Assembly (NCBI GenBank): GCA_029864405.1
Contig: JAOTTP010000017.1
Coordinates: 1-45,229, forward strand
Source: Nitrospirota bacterium
Lineage (GTDB): Bacteria > Nitrospirota > Nitrospiria > Nitrospirales > UBA8639
DNA: 45,229 nucleotides
Reading direction: 5' to 3'
A program made the translations under genes and the position numbers. The notes under the pieces are model-generated. The model saw only the letters and a program-made list of their open reading frames with translations. It made no database searches and was not told the origin of the DNA. Shown piece by piece: positions 19,504 to 29,000 of this stretch. The stretch's first letter is position 1; each line of letters opens with the position of its first letter.

Positions 19504-21681
19504 TTACAGGACAAACAAAAACACCAGCAAAATCCCAAAAATAAGCCAGAAAATCATCACCAGCAAGTGGTGCTGTAACGTGCGAGGTTCCAGTTCACGC
19601 ATCATGTCCCCGGTGGCCTTGGCCTGACCCCCTGCACGATTCACATTTTTATCGAGAATTTTAATGTCGATTGCTTTCCACAGCCAGTTGGCAATCCCAA
19701 GGCTTTGTTTCCCGATCCCCACCACTACCCGGTCCACACCACGAAGGTCCACCACCCGCCAGAGCCACCCGGCCATTCCTACGCTATTCCGGCCTAAACC
19801 CACCACCAGCCCATCAATCCCCCGAAGATCCACCACTCGCCACAACCACTTCGCGGTTACCACCGACACATTTGCAACTCCCATGATCAGCGCGTCAAAG
19901 ACCTGCCGGTCGACAACCCGCCACAGCCATCGGGAAAACCGGAGAGTTGGCAGCACAACATACGCCTCATACATTTCGTCGAAATACAATTTATTCAGGA
20001 AATGGACATACCAGCGCTTGCCCATTTCCGATTGTTGAAACCAGGATCCAGAAAATTTTGTCAATGAAAAGTACCCCACTGCTACGCCACCAACAGCCAC
20101 AGCAAGGGCAAGAATGAGTTGCAAGCCCGTCCCACTCGAGGATTCTTTTAAAATAAGAGCCGTCCGATGTCCCACGACCGGCGACAGAAATTGCGCAAAC
20201 CAACTCCACAAGATCAGCAACAGGCTTCCAACGATTCCGATGCCAGCCAAGATTCCCAGAAGATGAATGGGGGAAAAGAAACGAGGCTGCATGGCTTGCC
20301 CCTCCATTCCATCTCCAAAGGCTGTCGATAGAGGTTGATAAAACAACACCAGGACGCCACGTATGACATACATGGCTGAGAAAAATACCGTCAGAGATCC
20401 CAGAATCCAAAATGTCCATTGAGCTGGGGCTCCCGGTTGAGCCATCCACAATTGTTCATAGGGCCCTGAGAAAATAAGAAACGGGGGAAGACAGGCTAAC
20501 AGCACCGCCCCTGACAGGAATGGCCACAAGGAATGGGTTGAGGGCGCATGTGGGGAAAACGAAGTTGGTTCATGTCCATGCGAGCCGACCGAACGAAGGG
20601 CATTTCCCGTCGATAAAAATAAAAACCCCTTCAAACATCCATGGGCCAGCATATGAAAAATAGACACCACAAAGGCCCCGACTCCGCAGGTCATGATCAT
20701 GAAACCGATTTGACCAATCGTGGAAAAGGCGAGCATGCGTTTAATATCCACCTGGGTCAAGGAGACCAGGGTCGCAAAGAGCGCTGTCATACCCCCTATC
20801 ACCGCAATGACGGTCATGGCTTCAGGCGAAAGCATCACTAACGGACTCATGCGAACCAACAAGAAGGGTCCGGCATTCACCATGGTTGCGGCGTGAATCA
20901 AGGCCGAAACTGGCGTGGGCGCTTCCATGGCAAAGGGTAGCCAGACGTGGAAGGGCACTTGTGCGGATTTTCCCATGGCCCCCATGAATAAAAAGAGGGT
21001 AATGAGAGTTAAGACGTGAATGTGAACGTCCAACCCGAGCCAGCCGAACAGGTTGATCGTGTTTCCCTGTATGGACTGGGCTTCCGCTAAGATCGTCTGG
21101 ATATCCAGCGTTCCAAAGGTGGAATAGGTCAGAATGACTCCAAAGCCTAACCCCACATCGGCAACCGAATTCATTAAAAAGGCTTTGGTGGCGGCCTGAG
21201 CAGATGACTGCCGTTCGCCCCAATGAGCAATCAATAAATAGGAGCAGATCCCCATGATTTCCCAAAACACATACATCATGAGCAGATTATTGCTCATGAC
21301 CAGCATGATCATGGAAAAGGTGAACAGAGCAATGACCGCAAAAAAACGGTTATACCGAGGATCGCCGATCATATAGCGGGACGCGTACACATGCACCACG
21401 CTGCTCACACCGGTGACCAGGAGCAGGAGCAACACGGTGAGCTGGTCGACGTAGAGCCCCAAATCGACAACGAGATCTCCGGAATGGATTAGTCGATACA
21501 AGGGAACGGAGAATGCTCCGTCAGATGCCACTTGAGCAAACGCGATGGTGGAAAAGGCGAAGGATAGGGCCATCGCCGGGATACCGATCTTATGGCCTTG
21601 CTCCCCCAGCCAGGGTTTCCCCAGCACGAGAATCAGAACAGCCATCAGAGGAAGGAGGGGAATGAGGATGAAAAATGTCAT
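19504..21681 (-). CDS. NuoL/MrpA/DabB-like antiporter subunit with repeated lateral-helix region
   Basis: 725 residues. The antiporter core (about 1-510) has Glu of MYVFWEIMGICSYLLI, Lys of GKSAQVPFHVWLPFAMEAP, and HAATMVNAGPFLL. Partners of DabA are NuoL-like (DabB), and MrpA starts with the same fold, but this protein lacks the MrpA C-terminal part, which is encoded separately at 23992. From residue 585 the segment that normally forms one lateral helix consists of three full 27-residue units beginning WLWRVVD (585, 612, 639) and a divergent fourth beginning WLWKAID (666), then a terminal membrane helix (about 702-725). Each unit resembles the single motif near the end of ordinary NuoL (W..vD..viDg.V.G). 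It lies 29 nt after mnhD. Confidence 0.92.
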   Translation of the reverse strand: MTFFILIPLLPLMAVLILVLGKPWLGEQGHKIGIPAMALSFAFSTIAFAQVASDGAFSVPLYRLIHSGDLVVDLGLYVDQLTVLLLLLVTGVSSVVHVYASRYMIGDPRYNRFFAVIALFTFSMIMLVMSNNLLMMYVFWEIMGICSYLLIAHWGERQSSAQAATKAFLMNSVADVGLGFGVILTYSTFGTLDIQTILAEAQSIQGNTINLFGWLGLDVHIHVLTLITLFLFMGAMGKSAQVPFHVWLPFAMEAPTPVSALIHAATMVNAGPFLLVRMSPLVMLSPEAMTVIAVIGGMTALFATLVSLTQVDIKRMLAFSTIGQIGFMIMTCGVGAFVVSIFHMLAHGCLKGFLFLSTGNALRSVGSHGHEPTSFSPHAPSTHSLWPFLSGAVLLACLPPFLIFSGPYEQLWMAQPGAPAQWTFWILGSLTVFFSAMYVIRGVLVLFYQPLSTAFGDGMEGQAMQPRFFSPIHLLGILAGIGIVGSLLLILWSWFAQFLSPVVGHRTALILKESSSGTGLQLILALAVAVGGVAVGYFSLTKFSGSWFQQSEMGKRWYVHFLNKLYFDEMYEAYVVLPTLRFSRWLWRVVDRQVFDALIMGVANVSVVTAKWLWRVVDLRGIDGLVVGLGRNSVGMAGWLWRVVDLRGVDRVVVGIGKQSLGIANWLWKAIDIKILDKNVNRAGGQAKATGDMMRELEPRTLQHHLLVMIFWLIFGILLVFLFVL
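19687..19929 (-). repeat. Three tandem 27-codon units in the nuoL-like gene
   Basis: Units start at residues 585, 612 and 639 (DNA 19929, 19848 and 19767, reading down the - strand), each exactly 81 nt. Shared residues are WLWRVVD at positions 1-7, Asp at 12, Gly at 17 and small or hydroxyl residues at 22-26. A fourth unit (666-692) keeps WLW and D but diverges later. The DNA of the copies has drifted apart, so this is an old protein-level duplication rather than a recent slippage product. Confidence 0.9.
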
Positions 21682-21710
21682 ATCAGGAGTACACCATTAC
21701 CCCAATCCTG

Positions 21711-23180
21711 CTAAAGCCCGGGTGGAACCGCGTTTTTGAGGAGAAAGCTGACAATGTGATCGCTCATCAGCCCCAAAACAATGACCGCCACCGATGTCGC
21801 GCCGAGACTAATCCGTACCGCCAACGGAACCTCACGTATGAGGGGAGGCTGCTGGACTGACCGATCACGAAACACCCGTTCAAACAACTTCATGAAATAG
21901 GCCAGAGTCAACAGGGTCGCAATGAGCACTGCCCCAATAGCCAGGTAATTCTGCGCTTCCACCGCGCCAAGAATGATATACCATTTTCCAAAAAACCCTC
22001 CGGTGGGAGGAATCCCGATCATCGACAGGGCTATGACCACCAGGGCTACCGACATCCATCCCGGTCCCCCATACAATCGACTTAGGTCCTCAATAGTTCG
22101 AACCCCATAGAGATGAATAATCGCCCCTGCCCAGAAAAACAATCCTGCCTGCATCACCGCATCATTCAAGAGATAAAACACTCCTCCGACAAATCCGGTT
22201 TGATTCCCGAGACTAATCCCCACCAGAACCAACCCGATATGCGAAAGTCCTCCATAGGCAAACATGCGTTTGATCTCTACCTGGGACAAGGCGAGGAATG
22301 CGCCAATCAAGGCGGCAAGCGCGCCCAACACCCCCACTAAAAACAGGATGGGGATCTGGTAAACCACTGCATGGACTCCGAGCACCCAAAACATAATGCG
22401 GATCCATCCATACAAAGCCACCTTGGTCACTAACGAAGCCAGCATGGGTGACACTCTGTCCGGAGCATACGTGTAGGCATCCGGCAACCACCCATGGAGG
22501 GGCACCAACGCCATCTTGATGCCCAGCCCAATAAACATGAACAGGACTCCGACGGCGATGGCTCTGGAGGTCACCAAAGGCGGCAGACGCTGAGCCAAGT
22601 CCGCCATATTGAGCGTACCCGTTTCGGCATACAGGTACCCCACTCCCAGGAGATACAACGAAGCTCCGAACGTACCTAGAATCAAATATCGAAAACCCGC
22701 GACGAGAGCCTTTCCACCGGCCAACCCTACCAAGGCATACGCACACAAGGCCGACACTTCCAAAAAGACAAAGAGATTGAAGAGATCCCCGGCAAACACC
22801 ATCCCGATCAGACTGGCTATCAATAACAACACCAGCGTATAAAACGGGACAATCCGGCTGCCAAGATAGGGAAACAAAACCGAACTGAGGAAGATGATGC
22901 ACACCAAAGCGACGAGGCTAAGAGCCACAGTCATGACGCTGGCTAATCCGTCAGCCACCCACTCAATCCCGACTGGAGCGGCCCATCCCCCAAACTCATA
23001 ATGGATCGTCCCGGTTTGAAGAACTCCTATCAAATTGGCGACCGAGACCGGGACCATTCCCGCCACAACACCAATCGCTAAGAAGCGGCACCATTCCCGG
23101 TGTTTGAGCCCGATTAACGGCAGACAAATGGCCAAACCTAAAGGCAACAGAAAAAGGAGCACGGGAAGGTGTTGCGTCAT
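21711..23180 (-). CDS. mnhD: MnhD/MrpD-like antiporter subunit
   Basis: 489 residues, a 14-helix antiporter-like subunit. It has Glu in FNLFVFLEVSALCAYALV (TM5), Lys in GIKMALVPLHGWLPDAYTYAP (TM7), Lys in SLVTKVALYGWIRI (TM8) and KRMFAYGGLSHIGLV. The GIEWVADGLASVM stretch near the N-terminus is typical of MrpD. In Mrp complexes MrpD pairs with MrpA to exchange Na+ for H+. The start overlaps the mnhC stop by 4 nt (23177-23180). It is the third 14-helix subunit of the locus besides the NuoL- and NuoM-like proteins, so the assembled membrane arm may hold three such channels. Confidence 0.9.
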   Translation of the reverse strand: MTQHLPVLLFLLPLGLAICLPLIGLKHREWCRFLAIGVVAGMVPVSVANLIGVLQTGTIHYEFGGWAAPVGIEWVADGLASVMTVALSLVALVCIIFLSSVLFPYLGSRIVPFYTLVLLLIASLIGMVFAGDLFNLFVFLEVSALCAYALVGLAGGKALVAGFRYLILGTFGASLYLLGVGYLYAETGTLNMADLAQRLPPLVTSRAIAVGVLFMFIGLGIKMALVPLHGWLPDAYTYAPDRVSPMLASLVTKVALYGWIRIMFWVLGVHAVVYQIPILFLVGVLGALAALIGAFLALSQVEIKRMFAYGGLSHIGLVLVGISLGNQTGFVGGVFYLLNDAVMQAGLFFWAGAIIHLYGVRTIEDLSRLYGGPGWMSVALVVIALSMIGIPPTGGFFGKWYIILGAVEAQNYLAIGAVLIATLLTLAYFMKLFERVFRDRSVQQPPLIREVPLAVRISLGATSVAVIVLGLMSDHIVSFLLKNAVPPGL

Positions 23181-23557
23181 TCCATCCTTTTGAGAATTTC
23201 TTCTTCGTCCAGACTGCCATATTTTTTATAAATGGCATCAGCTAGGGCCAAAGAGACTCCCAGGGTGGCAACGCCCACCACAATAGCGGTCAATGTCAGC
23301 ACGTGAGGGAGGGGATTCGTATAGACTTCCGGCTGAATAACCTCGGTGGTGGAAAGCAGGATGGGCACCGTGGCGCCTCGCTTGGCACTGGTCGTCACGA
23401 GGAAGAAGATGACACTGGTTTGCATGAGATACATCCCGATGAGTTTTTTCACCAGATTGTACCGGGTCACCATAATATAGATGCCCCACAGAAACAGCAG
23501 CACGAAGGCGATGTAATTGGGGCGCTGCAGCCACCCCCCAATCAACTCAAACATCAT
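23177..23557 (-). CDS. mnhC: MnhC/MrpC-like subunit (NuoK homologue)
   Basis: 126 residues, three membrane helices in the NuoK/MrpC pattern: YIAFVLLFLWGIYIM, the LIGMYLMQTSVIFFLV helix, and LPHVLTLTAIVVGVATLGVSLALA. The LTAIVVG segment is the MrpC/NuoK signature. The start (ATG 23557, or the adjacent ATG 23554) overlaps the end of mnhB by 8-11 nt, and its stop overlaps the mnhD start by 4 nt, which indicates tight co-translation. The C-terminal tail is soluble and acidic (DEEEILKRME). Together with MnhD and the NuoL-like protein it would form the conserved Mrp/complex I membrane core. Confidence 0.9.
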   Translation of the reverse strand: MMFELIGGWLQRPNYIAFVLLFLWGIYIMVTRYNLVKKLIGMYLMQTSVIFFLVTTSAKRGATVPILLSTTEVIQPEVYTNPLPHVLTLTAIVVGVATLGVSLALADAIYKKYGSLDEEEILKRME

Positions 23558-23995
23558 ACTCCTGCTCGGTGTCGTGATAGGCCAAGCTAAGAACGATAGA
23601 GATCCCGGTCACTGCAACATCCACGGCCACTCCGATTTGTGCCAGGAGAATCCCCATATACCGACGTGTGGGAGCATCCAAACCCGGAATCTCCAAATTG
23701 GCATAGTTCAGAAATTCCCCACCTCCAATGAGGCATAAGCCTCCGACTCCCACAAAAATGATCAATCCCACTCCATCACCATGCAACGCCTTTTCCACCA
23801 GGCGCCCCTGAGGGGACTTCAGCCCAAACACCAAAAAGGTCAAGATCATACTGGTCGTCCAAATGACGCCGGCTACAAATCCCCCCCCGGACCATATTGG
23901 CCGAAGAATAAAACGTACAAAGCAAACAACTGGGCCAAAGGAATGAGCAAGCGACTCATGGTCTGAACAATAATACTGTCGTGCATCTGTTTCAT
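23547..23995 (-). pseudogene. mnhB: mnhB (MrpB-like) interrupted by a frameshift in a G8 tract
   Basis: ATG 23995 overlaps the upstream stop by ATGA, so translation should start here. The first frame encodes 40 residues (23873-23995) ending near GQYGPGGD and a TAG. The rest of MrpB (FVAGVIWTTSMILTFLVFG onward, to the stop at 23547) lies in another frame. The break falls in eight consecutive G (C on the + strand, 23881-23888), exactly at the codons of the family's conserved PGGGF motif; nine G would restore one protein of about 149 residues, a normal MrpB length. Both halves are otherwise well preserved. So this is a recent mutation, a homopolymer sequencing error, or a slippage site that makes some full-length protein. 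Confidence 0.85.
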
Positions 23996-24525
23996 GAGCC
24001 GGGCTCCTTTAATAACAACGCACAGGCAATGCCGGCCGTAAAAATCACCACGGTTTCAATCAAGGTATCAAATCCCCGATAGTCCATCAGAACCGACGTG
24101 ACCACATTCGGCGTGAGAGTGTCCGCATAACTTTGCTGTAAGTACACAGGAGAGATATGCACATTTGGCGGTGAGGTTGGGTCGCCGAACCGTGGAAGAT
24201 CATTGGCCGCTAATAACAGAAGAAGGCCCAGCATGGGCAGTCCGAGCACTCCAGCCAGGGGAGGAGGAGGACGACGAAGACGGCTATCTTTGGGGGCGGT
24301 ATCAAACAACGTAATGAGAAACAACACGGTAGCCAACCCGGCCCCAATCACGGCTTCCACAAATGCCACATCCACCGCGCCCAGCCAGGCCCAAACCAAA
24401 GCCAGGAAGAAACTGTACGAACCGAGAATGAACACAGAACTCATCAATTCCTTCACCAAAAATGTCGCGCTGGCCGCCGTGAGGACCAGGAGTAACAGCA
24501 AGACAATGTTCACCGAATACATCAT
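23992..24525 (-). CDS. MrpA C-terminal-like subunit (DUF4040 / MbhD-MbhE type)
   Basis: 177 residues with about five membrane helices. The first half (LVLTAASATFLVKELMSSVF, then AVDVAFVEAVIGAGLATVLF) is the DUF4040/MbhD-like NuoJ-related region. The second half (TPNVVTSVLMDYRGFDTLIE, then VVIFTAGIACALLL) matches the last part of MrpA/MbhE. In standard Mrp operons these lie at the C-terminus of MrpA; here they are a free-standing subunit, complementing the NuoL-like protein. ATG 24525 is chosen because it overlaps the mnhG stop as ATGA; the longer frame from 24687 overlaps mnhG and begins with non-membrane, unlikely sequence. The stop overlaps the mnhB start by 3 nt. Confidence 0.87.
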   Translation of the reverse strand: MMYSVNIVLLLLLVLTAASATFLVKELMSSVFILGSYSFFLALVWAWLGAVDVAFVEAVIGAGLATVLFLITLFDTAPKDSRLRRPPPPLAGVLGLPMLGLLLLLAANDLPRFGDPTSPPNVHISPVYLQQSYADTLTPNVVTSVLMDYRGFDTLIETVVIFTAGIACALLLKEPGS

Positions 24526-24821
24526 TGGTCTTCCTCTGTCTGAGGTTTCACGCCCGCCCGATACGCCGCTCGGACAGTTGCATGAGCAATGACCGGATTC
24601 AGAAGCAAGAGCAAGACCAGGACAACGAGGATCTTTAACATATTGATCCCGAATCCCTGATAAATAGAAAGGCCCGCGAGGACGCAAATCGCCCCTAAGG
24701 AATCGGTCAGAGAGACCGCATGAGATCGCGTAAACACGTCGGGGAGTCTAAGCGTGCCAATCGCGGCAACCACAAGAAAGAATACGCCAAACAGAATTAA
24801 CCCGACAGCAAGGATGACCAT
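24522..24821 (-). CDS. mnhG: MnhG/MrpG-like subunit
   Basis: 99 residues, three membrane helices. The family signature is clear: IGTLRLPDVFTRSHAVSLTD, then GAICVLAGLSIY and LLLLLNPVIAHATVRAAY. MrpG is a small structural subunit of the Mrp cation/proton antiporter in the cytoplasmic membrane. Its ATG follows the mnhF stop directly (24822), and its TGA overlaps the next start by 4 nt, so it belongs to one translationally coupled operon. Its length is ordinary for the family, and I see nothing unusual in it. Confidence 0.92.
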   Translation of the reverse strand: MVILAVGLILFGVFFLVVAAIGTLRLPDVFTRSHAVSLTDSLGAICVLAGLSIYQGFGINMLKILVVLVLLLLLNPVIAHATVRAAYRAGVKPQTEEDQ

Positions 24822-25088
24822 TTAGGGTGCACCTCGTTGCTCAAGAAACTTGGCAATGGCAAACGCCCCAACCAAGTTCAGAAGCGCATACCCCGTGGAG
24901 ATATCCACGAACATCTCCACACGGTCATACACCGTGCCCATCACCACAACCAGAATGATGGCTTTGGTCGAAATTCCATTCAATCCTAATACCCGATCAA
25001 ACACCGTCGGACCCTGGATCACTCGGTACAAATACACGAGAATGAGGACCGATAAAATGATTAAGAGAAACAGAAAAAAATTGATCAT
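24822..25088 (-). CDS. mnhF: MnhF/MrpF-like subunit
   Basis: 88 residues with three helices: FLFLLIILSVLILVYLYRVI, the family motif GPTVFDRVLGLNGISTKAII, and EMFVDISTGYALLNLVGAFA, ending in AKFLEQRG as MrpF proteins do. It is a small membrane subunit of the Mrp antiporter; in some bacteria MrpF alone has been linked to bile-salt or Na+ efflux, but that is not evident here. The start overlaps the mnhE stop by 4 nt (25085-25088), and mnhG begins right after its stop. Confidence 0.92.
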   Translation of the reverse strand: MINFFLFLLIILSVLILVYLYRVIQGPTVFDRVLGLNGISTKAIILVVVMGTVYDRVEMFVDISTGYALLNLVGAFAIAKFLEQRGAP

Positions 25089-25579
25089 CGCTGATTCGTG
25101 TCTTCCTGAAAGACCCAGGCAAGCTGGCGCTCCATCCGACCGGTGGTGAGATCCTTCCCTGCTGTCTCATCTATGGCATGCACCAAGAATGCATTGCCGT
25201 TGACTTCCACGGTAATGGTGCCAGGCGTCAGGGTCACAGAATTCCCAAGCAGAACGATCGCGCCCCGATGTCTTAAATGAGACCGATAGGTAATGAGTAT
25301 GGGCTTAATGGGTAACGAGGGATTCAGAATGAGTTTCGTCAAATGCAGACTACTCTCAACAACCCGTAGAAAGAGCCAGGGGCTGTACAGCACCACACGG
25401 GCCCATGGGAAATGGTGAAAGGGAGAATGAGGGAATCCCGTGTTTAACCACGCGACTCCACAAGAGACCATGAATCCAAGAACGAGGTGAAAATTGTCGT
25501 ACTTCCCTGATAACACGAGCCAGACACAAAATAGGGCCAGGGTGTTAGCGATAAACTGTTTCGGAAAAGAAGACTTCAT
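25085..25579 (-). CDS. mnhE: MnhE/MrpE-like subunit
   Basis: 164 residues. Two N-terminal helices (FIANTLALFCVWLVLSG, then LVLGFMVSCGVAWLN) precede a cytoplasmic domain with SSLHLTKLILNPSLPIKP and LLGNSVTLTPGTITVEVNGN, the MrpE core. It is the first gene of the Mrp-like run and has GAGGA in its leader 10-15 nt before the ATG at 25579. A terminator-like hairpin (25637-25694) lies 57 nt upstream of the start, so transcripts from dabA would have to pass it. The gap of 485 nt to dabA contrasts with the tight overlaps downstream, which suggests a separate control point for mnhE onward. Confidence 0.9.
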   Translation of the reverse strand: MKSSFPKQFIANTLALFCVWLVLSGKYDNFHLVLGFMVSCGVAWLNTGFPHSPFHHFPWARVVLYSPWLFLRVVESSLHLTKLILNPSLPIKPILITYRSHLRHRGAIVLLGNSVTLTPGTITVEVNGNAFLVHAIDETAGKDLTTGRMERQLAWVFQEDTNQR

Positions 25580-26064
25580 CCTGCGCTATCCTCAGACCAC
25601 AAGCTGAACTTCTCAACTCCATGAACCCGATAAGGTAAAAAAAAAGCCAACCAAATGTTTTTCGAATGAGGTGTTCAAAAAACCTGGTTGGCTTGTACTG
25701 TCTCCAGCCTATCCGTAACTCACGAAATGCTGGGAACCCTACGGCCATGATGAATGATGTTTCGGAAAACCGGATGCTCCCACTCTCCCTACTCGGTCTG
25801 CGACCGATAAAAAGAGGGGCCTCATCCTTTTCAACAATACGCAAGCCTCTGACCTTATACCAGGCACTCTCTTCAATCCACAACTCCGAATCAAAGGGAT
25901 ATGTTCGATTGGAGTCTTTAACCAACCTACTTGGGAGCACTTGATCCTGTAGATGGAACCGAAAGCCCTAGGGAATACAAATCTCTCATCGGAGATGATG
26001 TGGAATTCGATCAGGAATTCAAAGCACGGCAAAAGTCAAAAAGACTTTCCTTCTCATCGTGAAA
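25580..26064. other. 485-nt gap between dabA and mnhE
   Basis: Besides the hairpin at 25637-25694 there is a short hairpin TCGGTC-GCA-GACCGA (about 25794-25808) and a GAATTC-N6-GAATTC direct/inverted repeat (about 26005-26022). A 131-codon frame on the - strand crosses both the hairpin and the mnhE start; I do not regard it as a gene because its residue mix is unlike any family I know and it lacks a ribosome site. The length suggests a long structured leader or an internal promoter. Confidence 0.5.
25637..25694 (-). terminator. Terminator-like hairpin in the leader of mnhE
   Basis: On the - strand a 10-bp perfect stem is formed by AAGCCAACCA (from 25694) and TGGTTGGCTT (to 25644), followed by nine T (25645-25637). 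About 31 nt lie between the arms, and part of this could pair internally (AGGT/ACCT). It has the form of an intrinsic terminator but sits only 57 nt before the mnhE ATG. The same stem recurs before dabA (29195-29253). It may end dabA transcripts, attenuate mnhE, or both. Confidence 0.75.
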
Positions 26065-29000
26065 TCATATTGTAACCGTGACTGGTTCCCAAGTTGAATC
26101 AGCGAGATACCGTGAAAAGCCTTTGGAGTCTGGATCACACGCTATGACATTCATCCATTGGTTATGGAAGACATGCTGAAGCAAAACGTGTTTCTGAATG
26201 ATGGACCGTATTCGATCCCGCGGCGCCTCAATGATGGCGAGTAAGCGCATGGGTTCATGATAGTGCCGCGCCCCATCGTTTACCGATTGGAGGGGAAGGC
26301 CTTTTTGCAGATCACTTTGGCTCCCTAACATCACACCAACTCCGGCAACCATATTGTGAATGACCTTGCTCCCACTCCCATAGGCCCAAGGATCCACCGC
26401 CGAAAAGTAATACGTTAGGTTAATCAATTCGCCCACGATGAGAGGTGCGGTCATGATTTTTTCAAGAAAACTCCCATCAGGATCTGAGCCAGGGTCGTAG
26501 GAATGCAAAAAGACTCTCCCTTCCAAATCCAGACCCTTGGTAAGAGCCCGCCTTCCAATCAAAAAGGCGGCGTTCCCTGACAATCCCCATTCAGGACGGG
26601 AATTAGCCCAATCCATGCTCCGTTGTCTGACATGCTTGAACGCTTCATTTGGAGACACCGCTGTCGGAGCACCGGGAATTCGCTGGCATCGTTCCAATGC
26701 CTGATGTGTGCCAGCCTGCTCCAAGTCCCTCACCAACAGTGCTAAATCCTCTCCATGGGTAGCAGGAACATCGACAAGGTCATACAACGTCACTCGATCT
26801 GTGGTCGTGTTGTGTTTGGCGGGAAGAAACCAGGTGTCCTCTGGAATGACCAGACCATGATCGCTCAGAATTTGCCGAACCTCTGGATTATTGGCCATGG
26901 CGGCAAAGACACGAGCATTCGGGTCACCATGACTGCCTCCACATGCGCCACAGTCCAGGGCCGCATAATAGGGATTATTATCGGATTGGCTTCCATGACC
27001 GCAGACCATCACAAACCGGCCAAAGTTTTTCGTGAGGCCGATCACACGCAATCCGCCCTCCACAAAGGCCGCTTGCTCCAATGGGGTGAAACCTTGCGTC
27101 AGTTCTCCCAAACGCTGCGTTCCCTGCTCGTCTTTACCTGAAGGCTCAACAGGAATATACGTGGCCACGGTGCTCCCGAGCCACTGCTGCAGCCACTGTT
27201 TGACGGTGTCGAAGGAGGTTCGAAACAGCGTTTTCCCTACCAACCCGACGCTAAAAAACATTCCTAGCACATCAATCAGCATAAAGGAGGCAAATGGATT
27301 GTGCTTCAGATCATGAAAGAGGTGATGACTGAGTTGATGCCACCGGGTCCCTGAAAGATAGTCCTTCACCCTATCATCCTGACCTATTCGGGGAACTTCG
27401 ATCACTTCCGATTTCGGTGCCAACAAAATGGGACACAAGGCCAAATGGTCGTGGCTATCAAATGCTACATGACTCATGGGTACCCCAAAGAACCCGGCAT
27501 ACCCAAAGGTTTCATACGGCCCCTGAGCTTCAAGATGACGACGAAACGACTCTGACCGAGCATCGATACAAAAAATCCCTTGCGCCCGCGGCCGCTCATT
27601 GGTAACGGGTGCCACCGCTTGATGTCCGCTGATGTTCCCCAGCAAATACTCCCGATAGACGTCCTCATACGCTTCAAGCCATACCGGTCCATGTGCAGAT
27701 TGGGGAAAGAGATCCAGCCATTCCAGTAGGGTTGAAATGTCGGTGTAAGACAATTCGTGTACCTCAATTGGAGTCAATTCCAAAAACTGAGCCAGGTGAA
27801 AAAGTCGCCAAGCCTGATGACACACCCCGTAAATATTAGGGTCGGTGGGGTGAGAAGAAGGGAGGCTCAACTCCTGTTCATGCTCACGATGTTCGTTCCA
27901 ATAGGCTAGTAGTGCAGGTAACGTCCCCTTGATGCCCCATTCCCGTTGGCAGAGTCCTTCCACCATTCCCGATTCATAAAAGAGCCGGACGGCCAGATAT
28001 TGCAGAGGATCGATGGGGTATCGTTGTTGGGCAGGATACCCGGAATGGTCTCCACGCCAGCGAATAAACCCTGCCCATCCGGGCAATTGGGCCAGATGCC
28101 GCGAGAGATACTCTGGCCATCGCTCCTTCGGGATATTGAGATCCTGGAGATGTTTGCACAACATCTCTTCTGGTTCATCGGAAAGTTCGCGGAATTTTTG
28201 TCGAAGATGAGGGATCCCGAGAAATTTGCCTGAGAGATCCCCTTGCGCCAGTTCTCGCCATGCAGCATAAAATCCATTCTCTCTTGAAGGCATGCTCCAT
28301 CCGGCAACTCCCTCGTCAACAAATGCCGCAATCCATTTGATCATGTGGGTATTGATGGTCTCAACCAGCACGCTCCCCGTTACCCGATCCAGCCAATCAC
28401 CCAACGTCCTGTCTGCGGGTAAATCAACCGGGACAGAATGGGCTTCTTCTCTTGTTGAAGCAGAGCTCCGACTAAGACCAGGTGCATGAAAAGAAGCCGT
28501 ACCCGACACAGGGTCAGACAAGTGGCAGGCTGCCAACGAACTTTTCCAGAGGTTGTGCAGATAGGCGGATTCCGGATCATGTCGGCACTTCTCGCACTCC
28601 CGAATCGTTTGGTCAATAATGGATGTTCGAGAATCCTCGGGAAGATCGGACCGGAACCGTTTTGTCGCACCCTCTAATTCTATGGTCCAAGTCAGGAGGA
28701 CAGGATTTAACTCTTCAATGCCGTAAATGGCATGAATCCGCCAGATATCTCTCGCGTGAATGGTGCGCCCACCAATTTGAATAGTCGCCTGAGAAGGGAG
28801 AGAAGGACCGACACGCTGAAGAGCCCGTTCAACAGCGGTCTGGGTAATTCGACCTTGATGAAAAAATCGGCGATATTCTTCAACAGGCAGAAACCCCTTG
28901 GCACCCAGCAACTGATGCGCTTCCGCAATCGCCTGGGCAAACGGTAAATGCTCGAGGTCCCGAATGGGATTGTAGTAAGCAAACGTTTTCATCGGCCAAT

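Noticed and set aside
17861-21681. Reading the NuoL/NuoM-like genes as part of a complex I (nuo) operon
   Set aside because: No nuoA-K peripheral-arm genes are nearby, and the tight linkage is to mnh genes and dabA instead.
24526-24687. N-terminal extension of the DUF4040 subunit to 24687
   Set aside because: It overlaps mnhG over its whole length, is Cys/Gly/Arg-rich and not membrane-like; the ATGA overlap at 24522-24525 gives a better start.
25545-25940. 131-codon frame on the - strand between dabA and mnhE
   Set aside because: It overlaps the mnhE start and runs through the terminator-like hairpin; no ribosome site and no family resemblance.
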